NCBI GenBank assembly: GCA_026075535.2
Contig: AP026546.1
Location: forward strand, 4,402,001 to 4,466,000
DNA length: 64,000 bases
Reading direction: 5' to 3'
Source of the DNA: Tricholoma matsutake
Lineage: Eukaryota > Basidiomycota > Agaricomycetes > Agaricales > Tricholomataceae
Under the pieces are notes generated by a model. The model searched no databases. It was not told where the DNA came from and saw nothing but the letters and a program-made list of their open reading frames with translations. Shown piece after piece: positions 10,723 to 22,453 of this stretch; the stretch's first letter is position 1, and every line of letters starts with the position of its first letter. The position numbers and the translations under genes were made by a program.

Positions 10723-11315
10723 TGTTAGGGTGACACCCACTATCTGCTAGCTAAGACCGTATGGGTTCTCTCTACAAGAAGGGGGCGGGATCCGTGCTCA
10801 TGATGGGGAAATTGATGGTTTTGATGCGAGGGGTTATTAATAGATGAGTTTGTTGAGATAGGCCTTTTACACTGAAAATGTAGGTGGAATACCTAAGAGA
10901 ACACAACTGGGGTCCCCTAGGCATATATTTAGGGTTTATATACTATGTTACATATATTGTACATTGTTGTTACCGACACACTCGTACATGCGCGTACATT
11001 TTGATGTGTGCAAAATAAAATTCTCATGCTATCAAATGTAGCGTCATTTGGCGTCATGTCAAATTACATTTTAGGTGGAATACCTAAGAGAACACAACTG
11101 GGGTCCCCTAGGCATATATTTAGGGTTTATATACTATGTTACATATATTGTACATTGTTGTTACCGATGCACTCATACATGCGCATACATTTTGATGCGT
11201 GCGAAATAAAATTCTCATGCTATCAAAATGTAGCATCATTTGGCGTCATGTAGCGTAATTTGACATAATAAAATAAAAATGAAAGTTTATTAGGTAATGG
11301 GGTGGTTTCCTAACA
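10723..11315 (-). repeat. 3' LTR of element B, internally duplicated
   Basis: This LTR is 593 bp against 402 bp for the 5' LTR. The difference is a tandem duplication of about 191 bp: GGTGGAATACCTAAGAG recurs near 10,882 and 11,073. The polypurine tract (minus strand AAAAAGGGGTAA) lies just inside, at about 11,316-11,327. Confidence 0.9.
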
Positions 11316-11330
11316 TTACCCCTTTTTATG

Positions 11331-14300
11331 CCTCGACTTCCAGGCAAGAAAATATTATGTTTGTCCCCTCTGTGAAATTTTGGTAAGGCTGGAATTTCAT
11401 CCCTTCATACACCATTCTCGCAATGCGACGCAGAGCATTTGGATTACGTTTAAAGAATTGGGCGATCGCGTTACGCGCTCACTTACAATTCCCTTTGGGT
11501 TCCCATGAATTATTTTCGTCGGTATAGTTTTTCCACTTTATTAAGAACTCCAATTTGTTCTGTCAAAGACGTGAGTCTAGAATTTCTTCAACTATGTATT
11601 CTGGAGCACCTTCTACTATTATCAGAGGTTGTGGAGTAGTTTGTTGGCCAGGAATAGTGGGCGGACAGTAAGGGCGTAGGCGGGATACGTTAATCTCGGG
11701 ATCAATCTTAAATGATCGGGGTAATTTTAGCACTACCGCATTAGGTGAGATCACTTTAGAGATCGCATATGGGCCAACTTGTTTCTCTGTAAGTTTCTTT
11801 GAAGGTCATGGAATATTCAGGTCCTTGGTACTTAGCCATACCAAGTCACCAACTTTGTACTCTGGAGCACGTGCTCGAGTACGATCCACATGTCACATCA
11901 TGTCATCACGTGCTTTCTTCAATGCTGCCTCTGCTTCCTCTTGTACCTTTTGGATCTTAGATCCAAAATCTTCTACTGACTGTACTTTGACTTCCCTTCT
12001 GGGTTCTACTCCCATGCGAGGATGATATTCATAATTCGCAAAAAAGGGTGACATATGAGTAGCCGGATGGAATTTGTTATTGTGGGAAAATTCAGCAATT
12101 GCCAACCATTTGGGCCAGTTGGTTTGTCGGTAGTTGACAAACATACGTAGGTACTGCTCCAACTCCTGATTCATTCTCTCTGTCTGCCCATCAGTCTGCG
12201 GGTGATATGCCATAGATAATTTAGTTTGAATTCCCAATATGTTGTTTAGTTCTCGCATAAATGTGGAAGCAAATTGTGGTCCGCGATCGGAGATAATGGT
12301 ATCGGGTAACCCATGTAACTGCCATACCTGATTTAGATAGAGGCACACCAAGCCCAATGATGAGGTTTCTGTAGTAGTAGGAATAATATGGACCTCCTTT
12401 GTAAAGCGGTTGCATACTACGAATATTGCATCATACCCTTGAGCCTCAGGTAATCCGGTAATAAAATCCACAGATATATCTCACCACGGTGCTTTAGGTA
12501 TAGGGTTCGGCACTAATTTTCCTGCAGGTTTCTCTGGAAATTTCTTCCCCCTCATGCACATATCACATCCATCCACATACCCCAACACATACTTCAAAAT
12601 TCTGGGCCACCAATAATTTCTCATTACTAATTCCAACATCTTCCATCTTCCTGGGTGTCTGGCAATCAGTGTATTGTGATGTAACTGGACGATCTCCCTT
12701 CACAAATCCTGATCCTTTGGTACATACACTTTTCCTCGAAACAACACCAACCCTTGTTCCTCAGCCCATTCGTCTCCTTTGATATTACCTTTCTCCCTTC
12801 AGAGCTTTCACAGCTTCCACTACTTCATCGTCCATTTCCGAACATTGTCTAATTTTAGACAACATTTCCATTTCCGAGCTATCTATTAATAGATGCCCTT
12901 GATGCATAGCGCAAATGCAAAAGTATTTGGGTTTGAGTAAGGTAACATTTTTATTGTCCTCCTCCACCCCCCTTTTATGATCAATACGTCTGGATAATGC
13001 ATCTGCTTTCCTCATTAAGCTTCCCACTTTATGGACCAAGTGAAAGTTGAAACACAATAGGAATAGTGCCCAACGCACTTGCTGGCAATTAAGCTTTTTA
13101 GCAGACATGAAGTATTGCAGATTTTGATGATCCGTCCAGATCTCAATCTGATGCGTACATCCCTCCAAATAATGCCTCCATGCCTCCAATGCTCGTATTA
13201 TCCCCAACATCTCTTTGTCATGCACATTATAATTCCTCTCCACATCATTCAACCCTTTTGACAAGTATGCACAAGGATACCATTTGTCATCTTCGCACAG
13301 CATTGATAATACTGCTCCAGTAGCAAAATCGGATGCATCGGATTCCACTCACAAAGGGCGTGTGAAATCTACTGGGGCTAATATTGGTCCCTCCACAAAC
13401 TTCCTCTTCAACTCCTCAAACGCTGTCTGCTGCTGCTCTCCCCACCTCCATACTACTCCCTTTCGCGTAAGGTTATGTAAGGGTGCAGCAATTTTAGAAA
13501 AATTGTGCACAAAGCAATGATAATAATTTGCGAGTCCCAAGAAGGCTTGAACCTCCTTGACACGGGTGGGTGCAGGCCAATCTGTGATCGCCTGTACCTT
13601 GATCAGATCCATTTTGATCCCATCAGGGCCGATCAATAATCCTAGGAACTCGATCTCGCTTGCCCCACACACACACTTCTCTGGTTTCAAAAATAGATCA
13701 TTCTCCACCAACCTCTGTAACACCTCCTGCACTATCGCCTCATGATTCTCTTCATCCTCCATGAATATCAGAATGTTGTCAATAAATATTATTACCATGC
13801 CTTTATCTATTACGTCCTTGAAAATGTCGTTCATCATATTTTGAAAGGTCAGGGGACTATTAGTCATCCCAAAAAACATGACAAGCAGCTCGAAGGATCC
13901 TCAACGTGTGGCAAATGCAGCCTTCCACTCATCTCCTTTCTTTATTCATACATTGTTGTATCCCCATCGTAAATCCAATTTTGTAAAGACCTTGGCTTTT
14001 CCCACTTTATCGATTATTTCTGAGATCAATGGCAGGGGTACGCGTTCTTCACTGTCCACTCATTCAGATACCTATAATTGGTACACATCCTCTTCCTTTG
14101 GTCTTTTTTGGGCACGAAGAATATTGGTGACGTCTGCAGTGATTTTGAAGGTCATATGTATCCTTTGCGCAATTGCTCCTTCAGGAATGCATCCACTTCT
14201 TCTTGTTCCATTGGAGATAACGGATATACCTTCGACTTCTTCAGCACAAACCCTGGCTTCATCTCAATCGCATGATCCCATGGCTTCCGCACCAGCATTC

Positions 14301-16286
14301 GCTCAGACTCCTTCTTTTGGAACACTGACAAATGTTCATGATACACTTTTGGCACCCATTCCTCCACTGGCTTCTCCACCTTCACGATATTCTTGTCCCA
14401 TGACTGTCCTCCATGAACTGCTCTAAAGGTTTGCTTTTGCTCTTCTTTCTCAATCTTCCCCATTTGGCATTTCCTCATCCTCCACTTCCTCCATCATAAC
14501 AGAATCCTTTCTTGGATGTTCTTTCTCTTTCTTTTTCCTTTTTTCTTTCTTCATCTTCCTCCCATACACATTACATTCCTTAGGACAACAAGTCATTTGT
14601 ACTTTCCCAGTTTTCCAATCAATTTCGGGATTATGCTTCTGTAACCATGGACATCCTATTATTAGATTGGTTTTCCCAAGATCGCACACTTCGAATACGG
14701 CTCGCTCCTGATGCTCCTGATACTTTAGTACCATAGTCACCTCCTCCTTGATAGTTCCTCCACAATTGACTGTTCTGTCAATATTGTACACCATTATAGG
14801 TTGCACCAGCTTGCGTGTGTTAATACCGTTTCCGGTAATTAAGGATCAATTAATAAATAATCCTGTAGCACCACTGTCAAGCAATGCTTCCACATCAATA
14901 GCTGCATGCATGTCCACTGTCTTCAGTCCCACAGTCAAGGTGATTTCGGGTTCTATTTGCACAGAGCAAATAAAGAATTTAGGGGTTTTCGGAAATGACA
15001 TGTGACAATTTTCTTTGTCATGTGATTTGCAACAGTTGTACTCCTCCTCGATTTCCTTTTCTGATTTACTCTGGGTTTCCTCGGATACTAATACATTGTA
15101 ATGATTCTGGGTCACCAATGGGGAAACCTTCACTGGGACTCTTCCACAAAATTCTCCTGCCTGCCTTCTTCTCGGCTTCACTTGCTCAATTGTAGCTCCC
15201 CTGATCTTTCTCTTCTGCTTGCAATTCTTAGAAATGTGTCCTAACTGCCCACAGTTAAAACATTTAAGTGGGGCTCATCTCCCCACTTGATCAACCTCCA
15301 TTGCCTCTGCTGATGCTGCTGACTCCGTAACTATAGGTGTCACCGCCATGGCCGATGGCTGTGCCCTTGGAGCTTGCACCTGAGGCGCCTTTCCTTTCTT
15401 GGACTTTCCTCCTGATGACTTTCCAAAGCTACTACTTCTGTACATCAACTTTGACTCCGCCTGTTCCTGCCAATATTGGCGGTCAAGGTGCATTGCCCAA
15501 TTATACCACTCATCCAACTTCTCTGGCATAGAAGGTAGTTGGTAGATAGACTTGAATAAAGAGGGATTTAATCCTGCTTTCAAAAACTCTACCAACGCGG
15601 CTTCTCCCACATCCGTTTGCGAAGCTTCTGCTTTGAACTGCAAAATAAATTCATCCACCGTTAAGAAACCTTGGCGCATGGTCTTTAATTTAGCATTGGC
15701 TGTTGCTTTTGGATTAGGGTCTCCAAACTGTGCCTCCAATCTCTCCAGAAATTCCTTGAAGGTTGCAAATGGTTTATTTCCCACAGCAATTTGATTAATA
15801 GCCTTGTTTCTCCAGAACTGTGCTTTCCCCCCCTGAATGTATGAGAAAGCAAACATAATCCTAGACTCGGCTGTACAAAACTTGGGCTTCCTCCCATGGA
15901 TGTACAAAACTTGGGCTTCCTCCCATGGATGTACAAAACTTGGGCTTCCTCCCATGGATGTACAATACTATAGAGCTGATGAAGGATTTTGTATTCTCCA
16001 TGGTACCGTCAAAGATTTGTGGGGGCATGTACTTAGGTAAGCGTGCTTTTCCATTTCCGGATTTCTCCACCGTCTCATCCTCCTGCGCTATCCACTCCAC
16101 CATCTCCTCCATCTTATCATCTCTTTCTCCTGTCATCTCTGGCTGTACTTCCGCTTGTCTGGGCTGTGATGCTGCCAATACTGACACTAATTGCGACATT
16201 TGCACTGTGAGTGCATCAATTTTCACCTCTAGTGCTGGTATGGGAACAGGATTAGGACCAGGATTAGAAGTTGAAGGTTCGGACAT
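11331..16286 (-). pseudogene. element B gag-pol relic
   Basis: Gag starts at ATG 16286. The CCHC knuckle CFNCGQLGHISKNC is at about 15,220-15,262, directly after a TGA at 15,272-15,274. The protease LLDSGATGLF follows at about 14,860-14,890 in the same frame, so no gag-pol frameshift is implied. RT lies at about 13,350-14,450, RNase H at about 12,785-13,340, the integrase DDE core at about 11,893-12,470 and the chromodomain at about 11,470-11,640. The RT box reads FIDN instead of YxDD, so one metal-binding Asp is lost. Two relative frameshifts lie between the protease and RT segments, more follow downstream, and several TGA stops are present. The element is inactive. Confidence 0.88.
15872..15958 (-). 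repeat. 29-bp unit x3 inside B gag
   Basis: Three perfect copies of a 29-bp unit (TGTACAAAACTTGGGCTTCC...) are followed by a partial one. Two extra copies add 58 bp, which is not a multiple of three and shifts the gag frame. It looks like replication slippage. Confidence 0.9.
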
Positions 16287-16755
16287 AATTGTAGAATCTG
16301 TGATGAATCACTTCTTCGACAAATTCAAAATTTTTTCTTCGAGACCTCTCCAAAAGTCTACAGGTCACGTGATAAGGTTCGTCGAGGTTCGTCAATGGTT
16401 CGTCGTTCATCGGGTGCCTATTTTGACACTTTGGATCAATAACCCTTCCAACAGTGCCTGATCTTGGAGATAACACTGAATTCAGCTTGTAACTAAAATA
16501 GTCATCCAAATAGAGTGATGTAAATTGTAACTAAACCAGATCCAATCAGTTGTCTGGTTGCAGCTGTCCTAATGATGAGCGCTGCCTCTCAATCACTGGC
16601 AGTCGCAATGTAAGGCGAGGCGTCAGCTTACGAAAGAAAAGGTAGATTACGTATATACAAGTACTTCTGGCTCGTGCTGAAAGGATGAGTAATCGGATGT
16701 GGCGCAGTGAAACAATGACGTATGCACAAGTAAGAGAAGGCACACTGATATGGGA

Positions 16756-16766
16756 AGTTGTGTTCT
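16756..16766 (-). other. self-complementary primer-binding site of element B
   Basis: Two nt inside the 5' LTR, the minus strand reads AGAACACAACT. The LTR contains the exact complement AGTTGTGTTCT at 16954-16944, 34 bp downstream of a TATATAA box (16988-16982). This is the arrangement of Tf1/sushi-type self-primed elements. No tRNA-type TGG site is present. Confidence 0.7.
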
Positions 16767-16768
16767 TC

Positions 16769-17170
16769 TGTTAGGGTGACACCCACTATCTGCTAGCTAA
16801 GACTGTGCAGGTTCTCTCTACAAGAAGGGGGCGGGATCCGCACTCGTGATGGGGAAATTGATGGTTTTGATGCGAGGGGTTATTAATAGATGAGTTTGTT
16901 GAGATAGGCCTTTTACACCAAAAACATAGGTGGAATACCTAAGAGAACACAACTGGGGTCCCCTAGGCATATATTTAGGGTTTATATACTATGTTACATA
17001 TATTGTACATTGTTGTTACTGACGCACTCATACATGCGCGTACATTTTGATGCATGCGAAATAAAATTCTCATGCTATCAAAATGTAGCGTCATTTGGCA
17101 TCATGTAGCGTAATTCAACATAATAAAATAAAAATGAAAGTTTATTAGGTAATGGGGTGGTTTCCTAACA
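16769..17170 (-). repeat. 5' LTR of element B
   Basis: This 402-bp LTR has minus-strand ends TGTTAGGAAACC...CACCCTAACA. It has a TATA box at 16988-16982 and a predicted transcript start near 16954. Differences from the 3' LTR are mostly alternative CpG transitions at the same sites. Confidence 0.92.
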
Positions 17171-18572
17171 GGTGGCAGGACTATTAGTAAGGCCAAAGAA
17201 CATGACGAGCGGTTCAAAAAGACCACAGTTGGTACGAAAGGCTGCCTTCCACTCATCTCCCTCCTTTATACTCACATTATTGTAACCCCAATGGACATCG
17301 AGTTTGGTGAAGTATCGTGCTCCATGGAGTTGGTTCACAAGTTTGGAGATGAGAGGTAGCGGGTAGCAATTTTTGACCGTGATGTCGTTGAGCCTTCTAT
17401 AGTCTTGAACTGGACGAAGTGAGCCATCCTTCTTCTTGACAAAGAAAAAGGGAGAGACCATGGGTGATTTGGATGGTCGAATATGTCCAGAGGTTAGGTG
17501 TTCGTTGATGAATTGGTCGAGCTGTCACTGTTCCTCGGGAGAAAGAGGATAGACCTTGCAGGAGGAAGGGGTTGCACCGGGGATGAGTTCGATGGCGTGA
17601 TCCCACGGCTTGCGTGCAGGGAGAGAATTGAATGATTCCTTGGAGAACACATCCTCGAACTCATGAAGATGAGGGAGTAAGGAGTCAGTAGAGGATTTAG
17701 CAGTATTGTTTTTGTGGAAGGCCTCAGCAAGGTGCTGGGATATGTTCAATGTAGCACACACCTCATGCGATGGACAAATTGCAGTGTAGAAAATCCAATC
17801 CCCTTCCTCAACTTCCTCTGCTTCCTCCTCATTATCATCTGAGTCTGGTATCAGATCAGGAACCCCCTCCAACTCCACATCAGGCAGAGGTAGGGGTCCA
17901 GCACGACACTTCTGAGTGCATTGTACCAAGGCCCTTTGTCTGCGGTGCTCTTGTCTGGCTTCTGTGAAACAGGTGCGACAGCTGGATGGACATCGGCTCA
18001 TGGTGACCTCCCCAGTACGCCAGTTAACATCTGGGTTATGGTCTCAAAGCCACGGATAGCCCAAAATCACCTTCTGCTTCCCTAACTGAGTGACAGCAAA
18101 AAGTGTACGCTCACTATGATCTTTGTAAAGGAGGACCAGGTCCACAACCTCTCGGATGGCACCAGCTTCATTTGGGGATCCATCCACATTATAAACAGGT
18201 ATCGGACACGAGAGCGAGCGAGTATTCAGGCAATGTTGTCATGCAAGGTCAGTGTCAATGAAGAGACCAGTAGCACCAGAGTCTAGGAGCGCAGAGACAC
18301 CAAGTATCTGTCCAGTGTCGGTAGTCTGTAGTTCGATCGCCAGGTTCAAGGAGTGTGCAGAGGGAGTGGATGCAACAATATATTTGCGTGGTAGTTTGCA
18401 CTCCCATGATTTAATTTTGGGGCGTGAGGTAGAGGTAGAGTGAGGAGGGGCAGGTATGTCTTCACCCAACAGAGAGGGGAATAGTCATGAAATCAGATTC
18501 ATTCTCTGGGGATTCAACTGACAAAACTTCAAAGTGGTTATGGACAGGCAATGAGGGCGTACTATTCACTCA
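17171..18572 (-). pseudogene. element A pol, N-terminal part (protease and RT fingers)
   Basis: The minus strand carries the protease SALLDSGATGLFID (about 18,250-18,310), a linker and the start of RT ([21 protein letters not shown] at about 17,390-17,450; motif [11 protein letters not shown] intact). Several stops interrupt it. Element B separates it from the YLDD segment. Confidence 0.85.
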
Positions 18573-19681
18573 CTGCAAATAGAAAAATCCTGCTCCTCTA
18601 CACCCTCTAATTTGACCTCCTCTGCGACCTGACCCTTCGCTTCCTCGACATCTACAAGCACCAACAGGTCCTGGAGGAGTTCATCTTGCCCCTCGGGGGT
18701 GAGCATGTGGATATCCTGACGATGGGGGCACACTCCAGCCATATGTCCAGTTTCCCCACAGTGGTAGCAGAGGTTTAACCTGTGTGCGTGGCTATGGGCT
18801 GCATCGACATCCATTGGTACCGGAACATTGATGGCTGGTGCAGGAGTTTGATGGATGGGAATAGGGTTGCATTGGGGAAGGGTTCAATTGAAGATGTGGG
18901 ATGTAGGAGTGGTAGTTGGAGCCCGGAATGCAGCATTGAACACCACATTTGTGAGTCGGTTCTCATCACAGAGGGAAGCAGCTTCATACCAAGCATAGAT
19001 ATCATCGTCCACCGGACGTCCTTCCAACATCTGGGCAATCTGGTCCTGAATCTCCTGGTTGAGGCCTCATCGGAACTTCACCACCACTGGTAGCCCACCC
19101 CCATATCCTGCCATGTCCACCAAGTCCTTAAACTCATCGATATAATCGTCCATGGATCGACATGCCTGGTGGTACGAGGATGACTCAAGTCGTGTCACTG
19201 CTCGGTGGCGCTCATTGAGGGGACAAAAGTGGCGTACAAACTCTGCTCAAAAGTCACCCCAAGTGGAGAAAGGTAGGGAACCGAGTTCTTTGGTTTGTCG
19301 CAGAATACGGTCCACGTAGAGATAGGCATGCTCAGATTTCATGTATGTGAAGGCCCAATAAATTTTTGCAGCTTCATCAACAAATTGATGCGACTGGAGA
19401 CTGATATACAACTCACAGGAGTTAAGGAATGCACATCCCTGTGCATGCGCACCATTAAATTCGGCGGGGGGGGACAGTTTGATCTGGGCGCACTCCTTGG
19501 GCGCGTTTGGCAACATGTTGTTGTTGGGTGTGCTTGGAGTCATAATGGGGGAAATATTAGTCGTGGAGCTGGTCTGAAGTGTTCTGATGAAGTTTTCGAT
19601 CGTAGATTTAAGCGAATCAATTTGCACGCATATTCCGGTAACGTCGCTTTCAAGCACATCGAGGCACTCTGATGCGTCCAT
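18566..19681 (-). pseudogene. element A gag
   Basis: This gag is homologous to those of C and E, starting at ATG 19681 (MDASE...). It has an N-terminal coiled-coil-like part, a Retrotrans_gag core and a CCHC knuckle (CYHCGETGHMAGVC at about 18,725-18,765). Stops at about 19,246 and 19,039 break it. It ends in TGA 18568-18566 with the GGATTTT heptamer (18590-18584) 16 nt before the stop, as in C and E. Confidence 0.85.
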
Positions 19682-19847
19682 AGCATTAGGGGGCACGTTT
19701 GGTGAAAATGGCGGCGTAATAAAGGCAAGACTATCTGGAATGGTGTGTAGGGACTCTGTGGAGCTTTGGGAAGCATCATCCAGTCCATACCTGCCTATCT
19801 TGGGCAGTGCGTTCACGATTTTCAGGCCTTAGGGGAGAGTTTTCTAC

Positions 19848-20210
19848 TATAAGGGCAACCTCAGCCTCTAGCAAAGGGAAATCCAAAGAGAAAACTCTAA
19901 AGATCCCTTTGCCAGTGCCCAGTATATGTGAAAACTGCAAAAATCAAATAATAACTAAAAATAGAAAAGGTGGAGATAGGCTGATCAAGGCCGCTGCATG
20001 ATGTAATACCAAGGGGTAGATGTCGGAAGGGTACTCTGTCTCTAAATATAAAACTGTCAACATGCACAAATGTGATAGAAAGGGAAATTAGTAATAAAAT
20101 AAGGGAAAAATCATAGAAAATGAAGAATAGAAGGAAACGAGGCAAGAAAAAATATAGGACGAATGTAAAAAATAGGAGAAACATGTGGGACACCCTCTAG
20201 TCCCCTTACA
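19848..20210 (-). repeat. 5' LTR of element A (short form)
   Basis: This LTR is 363 bp. It lacks about 60 bp present in the 3' LTR, between two direct CTAGCAAAGGGAAATCC boxes. The matching GGTGG target duplication shows that both LTRs belong to one insertion. Confidence 0.9.
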
Positions 20211-20857
20211 GGTGGTTCCTCATTGTATTTAGATATATTTAGAATTATAATAAATTATTAATGTCGACCAAAACCCCCCTGTACCCATGGTAAAACTACA
20301 CCCATAACCGTAGTGGGTACAGTGTTCATGGGTATGGGTATGGGTATATGAAATTATACCCGGGGGTTACCCGAGTCACACCCTATGCATTACTACAATG
20401 TCTGCCCAAGTTTCTCAGTTTCCCAGTGTCCAGTTTCTAGGAACTGAGAAACTAATGGAAACCAATGAAAACTCAGAATTTGTTTTTTTGTTTTGCTGAT
20501 GTATATGATCTTAGGCTTATTCTGACTCTATTTAGGTGTTGTTTGAATATCCCAATTAGATGAGAGGCCAGTGCTTACTTGTTCTTTCGCAATAATCACA
20601 TCTGTGCCAGTGCCTCAATATCTTGTTTGGTAGAGGATGGGTATTTAATATTTCATTATACTTGCATAGTAGAGTAGAATACAGTGGTATATCATTAGTT
20701 TATCAGACCCACAGGATCCACCCACACCCCTGATACCCATAACTTACCCTACCTGCAGTGATGGGTAGATAACCTGCAAGGGTATGGGTATGGGTAGAGG
20801 TTATGACACCCGCGGGTTTACCCGTGCCAATGCCTAACTCTAAAGTCATTGTTACAA
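20211..20857. repeat. satellite-like DNA flanking element A
   Basis: It contains TATGGG tracts (20,330-20,350 and 20,770-20,800) with adjoining ACCCGCGGGT-type palindromes, a GTTTCC-rich segment (20,405-20,480) and one partial copy of the 157-bp repeat (about 20,505-20,610). There is no gene. Confidence 0.6.
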
Positions 20858-21517
20858 TCAATGTGGAAGTTCCCAGCAATTGAAACAACTTGGTATAACT
20901 GCCACAACAGATGAATGATGAGCTTGAGAGACATTGGATTTGAACAGTACAGGTTTAACTGAGGGGCCATGTTTGCAATGGACATGGAGCAGTGCAGAAC
21001 CTAGTTGATGCGGGGTGTCAAGATGCAGTTGCCCCTCAGAGCAAGGAATGTATGAATTAGAAGAGAAGTCGCTGAATGAGTGGTCAACAATCAGCTGGAG
21101 CAGATTGTCCATATGAGGCTTTGGAATAACCCATAATGGTACACATGTCATCTCAGGTAGAAGCAATAGGAAGGGAGGTGAAAACCATTGGAGAGCAACT
21201 TCCTCTTCTCTCTGTACACAGATGAAAGTTGCATGGACCGTGTTTGTAATTTCTTGATTGGAGTTGTCAACAATTGAAGGCCTGCCACTGTCAACAGTAT
21301 TTGCCCAAGGCCAAAAACCATTGGTGAGACCAGTCATAATAGAATTGACAAGTGGTTGATTTGGGTGTGGTGTGAGGAGTTCATAAAAATGAGGAATGCA
21401 GATAGTAATTATACCAAAGAGATGGGAGTGGTTTGTAATGGTAGCTTGTGCAATTGTGTTTGTGATTTCGTGGATAGATAGTGATGTTGAGAATGCACGC
21501 ACCTGTGGTCGTGGCAC
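20858..21517 (-). pseudogene. reverse-transcriptase-like retroelement ORF fragment
   Basis: A 219-codon open frame on the minus strand contains TGLTNGFWPWANT, a VIPKPHMDNLLQLIVDHSFSDFS segment and LFKSNVSQAH. From family knowledge these resemble the N-terminal part of RT in a retroelement type common in Agaricomycetes, sometimes linked with tyrosine recombinases (DIRS-like): xGLRxGFWPWA, then PKPH-x-KLRLVVDHS (RT motif 1-2) and FKSDVSxAYR (motif A). The key Asp of motif A is Asn here. The frame stops before the palm is complete, so it is a fragment. Class assignment is tentative. Confidence 0.45.
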
Positions 21518-21862
21518 TGAGAATACACCATGAGTATCGTTTTGATGTGTGCACTATATTTAGCCTTTCCCTTTGATGTGTGTCTACGGTCCATTACTGA
21601 GCCCCCCTTTATCTCTAATCCTCTTTGTTATACACAATACATATATATATATACAGTACATACTTTAGTTACCACCTCAGTCACTTGTACAGAGACTGAG
21701 GTGGGCACAGTTTATACCATTTACTTATATGCCTATACTTACTGTACCTATTAGATGATCTTATTTGTACTAGGTACAGTATACATGAATAGAGTCACTT
21801 GTACAGAGACTGAGATGATCTTATTTGTACTAGGATCACTTTTCTACAAGTGACAGCATTAG
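21518..21862. other. no gene; short AT-rich repeats
   Basis: It contains (AT)n near 21,640 and two copies of GTCACTTGTACAGAGACTGAG with a GATCTTATTTGTACTAGG repeat (about 21,680-21,840). Element C inserted at ATTAG (21858-21862). Confidence 0.5.
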
Positions 21863-22287
21863 TGTAAGGGGACTAGGGGGTGCCCTGTGTGTTTTTCCTA
21901 TTTTTTATGTTCGTCCTATATTTTTCCCCACCTCATTTCCTTCTATTCTTCATTTTCTATGATTTTTCCGGATTTTATTACTAATTTTCCCTTGCTATCA
22001 TGTTTGTACATGTTGACACTTTTATATTTAGAGGCGGAGGACCCCTTCCGACACATACCCCTTGGTATGATGTCATTCGGCGGCCTTGATCCGCCTATCT
22101 CCGCCTTTTTCTATTTTTAGATTATATTTGATTTTTGTCGTCTTCACATATACTGGGCATCAGCAAGGGGATCCTTAGAGTTTTCTCTTCGGATTTCCCT
22201 TTGCTAGGTGTGTCCCCAATGTCTGTATTATGTAGTATAATTTTAACTTCAGATTTCCCTTTGCTAGAGGCTTAGGTTGCCCTTATA
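21863..22287 (+). repeat. 5' LTR of element C
   Basis: This long-form LTR (425 bp) has a TATACT box at 22149 and, 28 nt later, AGAGTTTTCT (22177-22186), the predicted transcript start. It retains CpG at all six positions where the 3' LTR differs. Confidence 0.93.
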
Positions 22288-22289
22288 GT

Positions 22290-22299
22290 AGAAAACTCT
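22290..22299 (+). other. self-complementary primer-binding site of element C
   Basis: AGAAAACTCT begins 2 nt after the LTR. Its exact complement AGAGTTTTCT is at 22177-22186, at the predicted RNA 5' end. The next bases (CCCCTAAGG) also match the LTR after a small gap. The same pair is present in E (39946-39937). It is consistent with Tf1-type self-priming. No tRNA-complementary site was recognised. Confidence 0.65.
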
Positions 22300-22453
22300 C
22301 CCCTAAGGCCCGAAAATCGTGAACGCGCTGCCCAAGATAGGCAGGTACAGACTGGACAACGCTTCCCAAAGCTCCACAGAGTCCCTACACACCGTTCCAG
22401 ATAATCTCGCCTTTATTACGCCACCATTTTCACCAAACGCACTCCCTACCGAC

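Larger units (their letters stand above)
10723..17170 (-). mobile_element. chromovirus element B (Ty3/gypsy), nested in A
   Basis: The LTR termini are TGTTAGG...CCTAACA, and the target duplication is GGTGG (10718-10722 and 17171-17175). The minus strand encodes a gag-pol with a C-terminal chromodomain. The family is distinct from A/C/E: LTRs differ, and gag and protease share one frame. It inserted into the RT of element A. Decay includes many stops, a 29-bp triplication in gag and a duplication inside the 3' LTR. Confidence 0.93.
7359..20210 (-). mobile_element. chromovirus element A (Ty3/gypsy), with nested insertions
   Basis: Two LTRs of the A/C/E family flank gag-pol on the minus strand, with target duplication GGTGG (7354-7358 and 20211-20215). 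After removing a solo LTR (9905-10330) and element B (10723-17170) with their duplicated targets, the element is about 5.97 kb, close to E (5.93 kb). It is the most decayed member, with many in-frame stops, and it predates both nested insertions. The order on the minus strand is 5' LTR, gag, protease, RT, RNase H, integrase, chromodomain, 3' LTR. Confidence 0.93.
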
